In this document: piece by piece, positions 52,373 to 59,397 of the stretch
How positions within the stretch are numbered: the first letter of the stretch is position 1
Layout: each line of letters begins with the position of its first letter
Source of the DNA: Muricoccus harenae
GTDB lineage: Bacteria > Pseudomonadota > Alphaproteobacteria > Acetobacterales > Acetobacteraceae
DNA length: 64,000 nucleotides
Reading direction: 5' to 3'
NCBI RefSeq assembly: GCF_009848505.1
Contig: NZ_WWDL01000020.1
Span: forward strand, 1-64,000
Position numbers and translations under genes: made by a program
Notes under the pieces: generated by a model
Database searches by the model: none
What the model was told of the DNA's origin: nothing
Seen by the model: the letters and a program-made list of their open reading frames with translations, nothing else

Positions 52373-53755
52373 ATGGCCTCGTCCCCACGCAGCCTCGTCG
52401 GCAAGATCTGGGCACGGCATGTCGTGACCGAGCGGGAGGACGGGCAGTCCCTCCTCTTCGTGGATCGCCACCTGGTCCATGAAGGATCGCGACGCGGCTT
52501 CGAGCTCATCGGCCAGCGCGGCCTGACCGTGCGCCGACCTGACCTGACCTTCGCCCTCCCCGACCACTATGTTCCCACCGCCGCCGTCACGGCGAAGCCA
52601 GCAGCGGCCAACATGCTCGCGCTGCTACGCGAGAACGCGCGGAAGTCCGGCGTCACGCTCTTCGATGTCGGCACGCGCCATCATGGCATCGTGCATGTGG
52701 TCGGGCCGGAGGCGGGGCTGACGCTGCCGGGCAGCATCATCGTCTGCGGCGACAGCCACACCGCCACCCATGGCGCGATGGGCGCCCTCGCCTTCGGGAT
52801 CGGCGCCTCCGAGGTCTCGCATGTGCTTGCCACCCAGACACTTTGGCAGGCGCGTCCGCGTGACATGCGGATCCGTGTGACGGGCCGGCTGCCGGAGGGG
52901 GTTAGCGCGAAGGATCTCGCCCTCGCCGTCATCGCGCGGATCGGTGCCGCCGGCGGCACCGGGCACGCCATCGAATTTACCGGCGAGGCCGTCCGTGCCC
53001 TGAGCATGGAAGGGCGGCTGACCCTTTGCAACATGGCCATCGAGGCAGGGGCGCGGATCGGCACCGTCGCACCCGATGCCACCACTCTTGCTTACCTCAA
53101 GGGCCGCCCATATGCGCCACAAGGCGCTGCCTGGGACGCGGCGGCGGCGGATTGGCTCTCCCTGGCCAGCGACCAGGACGCCGCCTTCCACCAGGAGGTG
53201 GAGCTGGACGCGTCTCGCCTCGCGCCCATGATGACCTGGGGCACGAGCCCCGAGGATGCCGTGCCCATCACCGGCCGGGTTCCCGGCCCGCAGGACTACC
53301 GCGACCCCGTGCGGGCCGAGGCCGCCGCCCGTTCCATCGCCTATATGGGCCTGGAGCCGGGGCAGCCCATGGCCGAGATCCGTTTCGACCGCGTCTTCAT
53401 CGGATCCTGCACCAATGGCCGGATCGAGGATCTGCGCGCCGCCGCGGCGGCGGTGCGCGGACGCAGGGCCATCATTCCCGCCATGGTGTCGCCGGGCTCC
53501 GAAGCTGTGCGCCAGCAGGCCGAAGCGGAAGGGACCGCCGCAATCCTCCGCGAGGCGGGCTTCGAATGGCGGACGCCGGGCTGCTCCATGTGCGTGGGGC
53601 TGAACGGCGACCTGGTCGATCCCGGTGCGCGCTGCGCCTCGACCTCCAACCGCAACTTCGCCGGGCGCCAGGGGCCAGGGGCGCGCACCCATCTGGTCGC
53701 CCCCGCCCTGGCCGCCAGCATCGCCCTGCATGGCCGGGCGCTGGGGGTGCATTAA
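52373..53755 (+). CDS. aconitase-family dehydratase large subunit (LeuC-like)
   Basis: This 460-residue Fe-S hydratase subunit has the family cysteines in FIGSCTNGRIED and GCSMCVGLNGD, and the N-terminal CGDSHTATHGAMGALAFG motif. LeuC enzymes isomerise 2-isopropylmalate, but context (lyase upstream, small subunit 1 bp downstream, own regulator and TctC receptor) argues for a catabolic homologue, such as dimethylmaleate hydratase or a methylmalate dehydratase, rather than leucine synthesis. ATG at 52373, 7 bp after the lyase stop. Confidence 0.92.
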   Translation: MASSPRSLVGKIWARHVVTEREDGQSLLFVDRHLVHEGSRRGFELIGQRGLTVRRPDLTFALPDHYVPTAAVTAKPAAANMLALLRENARKSGVTLFDVGTRHHGIVHVVGPEAGLTLPGSIIVCGDSHTATHGAMGALAFGIGASEVSHVLATQTLWQARPRDMRIRVTGRLPEGVSAKDLALAVIARIGAAGGTGHAIEFTGEAVRALSMEGRLTLCNMAIEAGARIGTVAPDATTLAYLKGRPYAPQGAAWDAAAADWLSLASDQDAAFHQEVELDASRLAPMMTWGTSPEDAVPITGRVPGPQDYRDPVRAEAAARSIAYMGLEPGQPMAEIRFDRVFIGSCTNGRIEDLRAAAAAVRGRRAIIPAMVSPGSEAVRQQAEAEGTAAILREAGFEWRTPGCSMCVGLNGDLVDPGARCASTSNRNFAGRQGPGARTHLVAPALAASIALHGRALGVH

Positions 53756-53756
53756 G

Positions 53757-54362
53757 ATGGAGGCCTTCCGCAGCCTGGAGGCCCTCGTCCTCCACCTCCC
53801 CATGCCGAACACGGACACGGACCAGATCGTGCCGGCGCGCTTCCTCTCCCGCGGTCGCTCCGAGGGCTTCGCGGACGCATTCCTGCAGGGGTTGCGCTTC
53901 CGGTCCGATGGAACGCCCATCGCCGATAATCCTGTCGACCGCGCGAAGGGAGCCGGCATCCTGCTGGCCGGTGCTAACTTCGGCTGTGGCTCGTCTCGGG
54001 AAGCGGCCGTCTATGCGCTGCAGGATTTCGGCATCCGCGCCGTGCTGGCGCCGAGCTTTGGCGACATCTTCTCGGGCAATGCCGCCAAGAACGGGCTGCT
54101 CTGTGGCATCTTGCCCGAACAGGATGCCGCAGAGCTTGGCACCGCATTGGATGCTGCGCCGGAGCCGGTGCTGCGCATCGACCTGACTTCCTGCACGGCC
54201 ATGCTGGCGGATGGACGGGCCTTTACCTTCGGGATCGATCCATTCCGCCGTCGCTGCCTGCTTGAAGGATTGGATGAACTCGGCGTCACGTTGTCGCTCT
54301 CGGACCTGATTGCCGCCTTTGAGCAGCGTCCGCCGCCGGTGCCGCAGCCCGCCGTCCCCTAG
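53757..54362 (+). CDS. aconitase-family dehydratase small subunit (LeuD-like)
   Basis: This 201-residue swivel-domain subunit has PNTDTDQIVPARFL near residue 17 and ANFGCGSSREAAVYAL around residue 75, both characteristic of LeuD. It pairs with the large subunit whose stop lies one base upstream of its start. As with the large subunit, catabolic use is more likely than leucine biosynthesis. The C-terminus (PPPVPQPAVP) is Pro-rich and not conserved. Confidence 0.92.
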   Translation: MEAFRSLEALVLHLPMPNTDTDQIVPARFLSRGRSEGFADAFLQGLRFRSDGTPIADNPVDRAKGAGILLAGANFGCGSSREAAVYALQDFGIRAVLAPSFGDIFSGNAAKNGLLCGILPEQDAAELGTALDAAPEPVLRIDLTSCTAMLADGRAFTFGIDPFRRRCLLEGLDELGVTLSLSDLIAAFEQRPPPVPQPAVP

Positions 54363-54388
54363 GACGGCATGACCAAGGAGGGAACGAG

Positions 54389-54451
54389 ATGAAAAAGGAC
54401 CAGTTCACACCCCCGGCGCCGCGCGCCGTGGGTTCCGCTTCGGCGATTTGA
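54389..54451 (+). CDS. 20-residue candidate leader/small ORF
   Basis: ATG at 54389 follows a strong AAGGAGGGAACGAG ribosome site and encodes MKKDQFTPPAPRAVGSASAI, ending TGA at 54449-54451, just before the AGGAAGGAG of the next gene. It could be a coupling peptide, a remnant 5' end of a deleted gene, or chance. No similarity recognised. Confidence 0.35.
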   Translation: MKKDQFTPPAPRAVGSASAI

Positions 54452-54465
54452 GGAAGGAGCGGACC

Positions 54466-55434
54466 ATGCCCCTTTCCCGTCGTGCGATCCTCGCCGCGCC
54501 GGGCCTGCTCCTGGCATGCAGCGCCTCCGCCACTCCGGGCTTTCCCACACGCCCCATCCGGGTGATTGCCCCGACCGCTGCGGGCAGCGGGTCCGACAGC
54601 TTCTTCCGCCTCGTTGCAGACCCGATGGCAGAGCTGCTCGGCCAGCCCGTCGTGGTCGATAACCGGGGCGGCGCGGGCGGCGTCATCGGCACCGAGGCCG
54701 TCGCGCGTGCCGTCCCCGATGGCTACACCCTTGGCTCCCTGGTCGGCTCGCATGTGATGAACCGCTACGTGCTGGGAAGTCTTCCCTATGATGCGGTCGA
54801 GGACTTCACGCCGATCATCCGGCTGTCCCGGACGACACATATCCTCGTCGCATCGCCGAAGTCACCCTTTAGCACCGCAGCGGAACTCGCGCGCCTGGCG
54901 CGGGAGAAGCCTGGAACGGTCACCATCGCCGGCTCCGAACCACTCTCGCTCTATGGCGGCCACCTCTTCGCCCGCATCACCGGGAGCGAGATTATCTCCG
55001 TGCCCTATCGCGGCAGCGCCGCCATGTCATCCGACGTGATCGCCGGCAATGTGATGGCGTCCTTCATGACCTCCGTCTCGGCCATGCCGCATATCGAGGC
55101 CGGGCGGTTGCGCGCCCTCGGCGTCACATCGCGGGAGCGTTCGCGCCTGATGCCGAACATCCCCTCCCTTCATGAGGCGGGGATCGATGGCTTCGTCTAT
55201 GGCGGCTGGTTCAGCCTGATGGGGCCCGCCAATATTCCGGAGCCGGTCGTCACCCGCATTGCCGATGCTGCCCGCACGACCGTTCTGTCACCATCCCTCC
55301 GCCCACGGCTGGAAGGCCTGGGTGCTGAGATCGATATTCTCGAATCCAAGGACTTTGCGGCCCTGATCAAGAGTGACGATGCCACCTGGGCCGCTGCGGC
55401 GCGTGACGGCCTCCTGCGCGCGCAAGGCAGCTGA
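54466..55434 (+). CDS. TctC/Bug-family periplasmic solute receptor
   Basis: This 322-residue receptor has a signal peptide (MPLSRRAILAAPGLLLACSASATPG; the embedded LLACS might even be a lipobox) and the mature signatures FPTRPIRVIAPTAAGSGSDS, VDNRGGAGGVIGTEAVARAV and ISVPYRGSAAMSSDVIAG. It should bind a carboxylate in the periplasm, probably the substrate of the upstream lyase-dehydratase operon. No TctAB membrane genes accompany it. AGGAAGGAG at good spacing supports the ATG at 54466. Confidence 0.92.
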   Translation: MPLSRRAILAAPGLLLACSASATPGFPTRPIRVIAPTAAGSGSDSFFRLVADPMAELLGQPVVVDNRGGAGGVIGTEAVARAVPDGYTLGSLVGSHVMNRYVLGSLPYDAVEDFTPIIRLSRTTHILVASPKSPFSTAAELARLAREKPGTVTIAGSEPLSLYGGHLFARITGSEIISVPYRGSAAMSSDVIAGNVMASFMTSVSAMPHIEAGRLRALGVTSRERSRLMPNIPSLHEAGIDGFVYGGWFSLMGPANIPEPVVTRIADAARTTVLSPSLRPRLEGLGAEIDILESKDFAALIKSDDATWAAAARDGLLRAQGS

Positions 55435-55567
55435 GGCAGATCCGGTCGCGAATGCCGCGACATGGCAGCGGAAGATCGTGACCCCGCATCATGCTGGGCA
55501 CCGCGCCGGCCGCCAGGCCCCGCTGTCCCCAGCGCGCATTGTGGAAAGCGCCTCCTCACCCATCCGC

Positions 55568-55966
55568 TTAGCTCTGGATGACGGCGATGGCACTCATCTC
55601 GATCAAGGCGTCGGGGGACGTCATCTTCGGCGTCTCGACCATGGTGGAGGCCGGCGGCGCTCCGGTGAAATACTGGCGGCGGACCTTATGGATCGTGTCG
55701 AAGTGCTCCATGTTCCGCACGAACACATCGACACGGCAGATGTCGTCCAGCGTGCCGCCGGCTGCCTCAACCGCGGCCTTCACGTTCTCGCAGACCTGAA
55801 TGGTCTGCTGCTCGATATCCCCGACACCCATGATCTTTCCGTCCGGCCCCTTAGCGAGCATGCCGGAGATGAAGACGATCCGGCCGCTGGCCTCGACCAC
55901 CGTCGCATGCGCGAAATGCCCGCTGGGCTTGCCGATCCTGTCCGAAACGATCTGCGTCTTGGGCAT
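55568..55966 (-). CDS. RidA-family protein
   Basis: This 132-residue YjgF/YER057c/UK114-family protein has VVEASGRIVFISGMLAKGPDG, QQTIQVCENVKAAVEAAGG, and VRNMEHFDTIHKV, close to the family length of 130. RidA proteins deaminate reactive enamine/imine intermediates or act in catabolic clusters on related substrates. The arginine that binds the carboxylate in true RidA (near position 105) is not visible here (ASTMVE), so it is probably a catabolic subfamily. It is convergent with the TctC gene. Confidence 0.9.
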   Translation of the reverse strand: MPKTQIVSDRIGKPSGHFAHATVVEASGRIVFISGMLAKGPDGKIMGVGDIEQQTIQVCENVKAAVEAAGGTLDDICRVDVFVRNMEHFDTIHKVRRQYFTGAPPASTMVETPKMTSPDALIEMSAIAVIQS

Positions 55967-56472
55967 GCATGCGGCCTTTCCGGATCTTGCTTACGATGTT
56001 TTCCCGCCGGTCGGCTCGTCCCCGGCCCGTGCGGGCGGGTCGCGCCGAACGTTAAGAAACCGGAAAAATTATTCACCGATGCCGCGGTCCGCACAAGCAG
56101 GGAGCCGCAAACCATGCAGCGGGTCCTCGCCACTGCGCCGTTGGCAGAATGAGGTCGGCTCCATTTTCACCGATCATGGTGACCGCAGCATTCATGTTGC
56201 TCGATGGAATGCGCGACAGGATGGCCGTATTGGCAGCGCGCAGCGCCCGCATCCGATCCCATACGGAAGGTTCCGCAGGAGCGCGCGTCGTCCAGCCGGG
56301 ATTCATCCGTCTCTACCGCCGGGCCTCGAAGCACCTCCTCTGTGGCTGCTTCTGGATGCCCGGATTGGCAAAGGCGTGGCCCGCAGCTTGGGTGCTGACC
56401 TATTGGCGCAGCAGCAGTCACCGCAACGCCAAAGGCGCCGATGGCCTGCCCTGCACAAGCTGTCCCTGCGAG
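55967..56472. other. 506-bp stretch without a supported gene
   Basis: On the minus strand 56073-56306 encodes a protein-like segment (WDRMRALRAANTAILSR, MNAAVTMIGENGADLIL) that may be the remnant of a lost gene, but I cannot name it and the flanks are not coding-like. Nothing else is recognised. The area around 56030-56070 is AT-richer and may hold the RidA promoter. Confidence 0.4.
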
Positions 56473-57639
56473 TTACTTTGAACTGGGCCCCGGCGGACCG
56501 GACGGGATGAAGGCCTCCAGGAAGCGGCAGGCCGAGGTCAGGCCGATATCCGCCATCCTGAAAGGCAGCGCCGCCAAATCAAGTGGCAGCGCCGCCATGG
56601 AGGTCATAGCAGCAAGAGGCGCACCGCCGCTCTCGGGGTTGGTGCGCCAGCCCCCGCTCACGCCCCTGCCGTCCCGCACGGGATCGAAGAGCGCGCCGGT
56701 CGTGTCCTCGCTCGAACCGGACGAAAGGAAGCCCGTATGCAGGCTCCGGCCGGTGAACCATGTGGTGAAGGTCGGCGCCATCCGCTTCTGCGCGGCGGCA
56801 ATCTTTCCGAAGCCGCCGACGATCACCTCCGCCTGCGGTTGCTCCGTCAGCCCCACGACCGTCCCTGCCACCTCCTCCGCCGTATAGACCGGTGGCGCGG
56901 CACGCACGCTCCGGCCGCTGAAATTGGCGGCATGCTGGAAGAAGGGTGTGTCAACCACCGAAGGCATCACGGTGCAGATATGGATATCGGGCTGGTCGAG
57001 CACTTCCTGCCGCAGCGCCTCGGAGAAACCGCGGATCGCGAACTTGCTGGTGGCATAGGGCGTGCCGTCCGGCTTGGCCGTCTCGCCGACAATGGAGGCG
57101 TTCTGTACCAGCGTGCCGCGCCCCTGGGCACGGAACTGGCGCATCGCGACCTTCGCGCCATGCACATAGCCGAAAAGATTGATCTCGATGACGCGCCGCC
57201 AGGCATCCATGGGGATGGATTCCAGCCGGCCGAAGGCACCGACGCCCGCATTGTTGAACCAGACATCAATGCGGCCGAAGCGCTCGATGGCGCGGCGGCC
57301 CAGCACCTCCACCTCCTCCTCGCGGGTCACGTCCGTCGGCACCGCCAGCGCCGTGCCGCCGAGGGCCTCGCATTCCCGCGCCGCCTCCTCCAGCATCTCG
57401 GCTCGCCGCGCCGCCAGCACCAGGGAAGCGCCGCGCCGGGCGAAAGCCAGGGCGGTAGCGCGCCCGATACCACTGGATGCACCGGTGATGACGACCACGG
57501 GTCGGCCTCCCTTGAGGGACAAGCCCTTCCCGCCGGTTGCCACGGCATCAGCCGTGGCCTGCGGCAGGGATGCTGGCGGCGTCATGCCACTCTCCGGCAC
57601 AATCTTGCCGCCATTGCTGTCGGACGAATGCTCGCTCAT
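56473..57639 (-). CDS. SDR oxidoreductase with N- and C-terminal extensions (paralogue 3)
   Basis: This 388-residue protein has a ~45-residue Ser/Pro-rich N-terminal extension and then a classical SDR core: TGASSGIGRATALAFARRGA, FNNAGVGAFG, Ser in VQNASIVG, and YATSKFAIRGF. The C-terminal tail has SGGWRT after GALFDPVRDGRGV, as in the SDRs at 45762 and 48080, and ends with a mildly hydrophobic stretch. ATG at 57639 (MSEHSSDSN) is preferred over the upstream in-frame start. Substrate unknown. Confidence 0.85.
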   Translation of the reverse strand: MSEHSSDSNGGKIVPESGMTPPASLPQATADAVATGGKGLSLKGGRPVVVITGASSGIGRATALAFARRGASLVLAARRAEMLEEAARECEALGGTALAVPTDVTREEEVEVLGRRAIERFGRIDVWFNNAGVGAFGRLESIPMDAWRRVIEINLFGYVHGAKVAMRQFRAQGRGTLVQNASIVGETAKPDGTPYATSKFAIRGFSEALRQEVLDQPDIHICTVMPSVVDTPFFQHAANFSGRSVRAAPPVYTAEEVAGTVVGLTEQPQAEVIVGGFGKIAAAQKRMAPTFTTWFTGRSLHTGFLSSGSSEDTTGALFDPVRDGRGVSGGWRTNPESGGAPLAAMTSMAALPLDLAALPFRMADIGLTSACRFLEAFIPSGPPGPSSK

Positions 57640-57876
57640 GGGAATTCCGTTCTTCTGATGGCCGCTCAAGCATGCGGGTAAGCCGATAAGCTCACCATTG
57701 TTGCGGCGCAGGAGGGCCACTCAGATGGCCCTGACAGCCCCGCAATGCCCTAATCTATGCGAAGCCCAGGACTGATGATCCGCTCACCTCCGCGCGACTG
57801 CTGGAGGCAAATGTGACGATCATGCTTCCGTCCCCGCCATCATCTCATGGCGTGCGGCCTGCATCATCGCTGCCAC

Positions 57877-59382
57877 CTAGAAAGAATCCTGGAGCAACTC
57901 GTCGAACGGCCGCTCGTCCTGCACCACGCGTGGAACCTTGTGCTGGCCGCCCAGCTTGCCGCGGCCCCTCATCCAGTCCGCGAAACGTCCAGGAGGAACG
58001 AGGGTGACGAGCGGAGGTGCAAGCCGGCCATATTGCCGGTCATCCCCGAAATTCGCGTTGCTCCGCCGCAGGGCCTGGTCCAGCAGTTCGCTGAACCGGT
58101 CGCGGTCGGCCGCAGCCGCGCATTCGACAGCCAACTGGTGAGAGGGTTGGCGGCCCTCCCGGGGAAAGCGGGGGCCGAACATGAACTCCCCGATTTCCAC
58201 GCCCATTGCGCTGGCAGCCCCGAGCACGGCCTCCTCGATCTGCTCGCCCGTGAGGTGCTCGCCGAAGGCGTTCAGGAAATAGGAGATCCGGCCAGACACG
58301 AGGATGCGCGGCGGCGTGCGGTCCACAAGCCGCACCGTGTCACCCAGGATGTAGGACCAGAGCCCGGCATTCGTCGAGAGGATGAGCGCATAGTCCTGCC
58401 CCATCTCGGCATTGCCGAGCCAGTGGCGCGTGGGCCGCGCAGCGTCGATTTCGGCGACGGGGACAAATTCGAAGAAGATGCCATTGTCGAGAAGAAGCCG
58501 CAGGCCTTCGCCAGGCCTGCGGTCGGCGATGGCAACGAAGCCCTCGCTTGCCGGGTAGACCTCACGAAGCTCGGCCCGGCTGCCCGCGAGTAGCCGCTCG
58601 AACTGCGCACGGAACGGATCGAAGCGCACGCCGCCATGCACCAGCAGTTCAAGCTCGGGGAACAAGGCGCCGAGATGCCGGTCCGCGGTGCCGGCCTTCT
58701 CGAACAGCCGCTCGAAGAGCACCAGGAGCCAGGTCGGCGTGCCTCCGATCACGCGGAGGTCTTCCCCGAGCGCAGCCTCCGCGATCCGCTCGGCCTTGCG
58801 GTCCCAATCCGGGATCAGGGCGATGTCCGCCGGGGGGAAGAGCCGCGCCCTGGCCCACCACGGCACCTCGCGCTGAGCAATGCCTGACAGGTCCCCCGCC
58901 TCCACGCCGGGCGCAAGCGGGGTGAGGTCGGTGCTGCCCCCCAGCATCAGGCTCTTGCCACGCAGCACCCGGCTTTGCGGGCAATGCTGGAGATGATGCG
59001 CCAGCAGGTCCAGCGTGGCCCGGCGGTTCGCCCGCGCCATCGCCCGGGTCACCGGGATATGCTTGGTCCGCGCGCCGCTCGTCCCGGAACTGAGTGCGTA
59101 ATAGGGGATGGTGCCCGGCCAGATCCGGTTGCGGACCACGGGGAAGCTCGGCGCGATCCAGTCGCGCCAGATGTCGTCGTATCGCCGGAGCGGCACGGCG
59201 GTCTGGTAATCCGCCACCGTCCGGATGCGCCTGAAGTCATGCGCGCGACCGAAATCGGTTCCTGCTGCCATGCGGATGAGGTGGCGCAATGTCCGCAGCT
59301 GCGCCTGCACGGGATCCAGGCGTCTTAGCCTGGTCATCCTTGCAGCGGCGTAGAAGCGGAGGAGCGCCGTCGCGTCAATCAT
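57877..59382 (-). CDS. GH3-family acyl-adenylate amidosynthetase-like protein
   Basis: This 501-residue protein belongs to the GH3 superfamily (plant auxin/jasmonate-amino acid conjugases), with motif I YYALSSGTSGARTKHIPVT, the central REVYPASEGFVAIAD region, and a C-terminal GRISYFLNAFGEHLTGEQIE segment. These correspond to the three ATP/AMP-binding motifs. It should adenylate a carboxylate and transfer it to an amine. It lies 15 bp downstream of a penicillin-acylase homologue on the same strand. Physiological acid and amine unknown. Confidence 0.88.
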   Translation of the reverse strand: MIDATALLRFYAAARMTRLRRLDPVQAQLRTLRHLIRMAAGTDFGRAHDFRRIRTVADYQTAVPLRRYDDIWRDWIAPSFPVVRNRIWPGTIPYYALSSGTSGARTKHIPVTRAMARANRRATLDLLAHHLQHCPQSRVLRGKSLMLGGSTDLTPLAPGVEAGDLSGIAQREVPWWARARLFPPADIALIPDWDRKAERIAEAALGEDLRVIGGTPTWLLVLFERLFEKAGTADRHLGALFPELELLVHGGVRFDPFRAQFERLLAGSRAELREVYPASEGFVAIADRRPGEGLRLLLDNGIFFEFVPVAEIDAARPTRHWLGNAEMGQDYALILSTNAGLWSYILGDTVRLVDRTPPRILVSGRISYFLNAFGEHLTGEQIEEAVLGAASAMGVEIGEFMFGPRFPREGRQPSHQLAVECAAAADRDRFSELLDQALRRSNANFGDDRQYGRLAPPLVTLVPPGRFADWMRGRGKLGGQHKVPRVVQDERPFDELLQDSF

Positions 59383-59397
59383 AGAGCATGCCAGGCA

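Noticed and set aside
52373-54362. leucine biosynthesis leuCD
   Set aside because: The gene order with a PEP-mutase-type lyase, a GntR regulator and a TctC receptor points to catabolism, so the leu symbols were not assigned.
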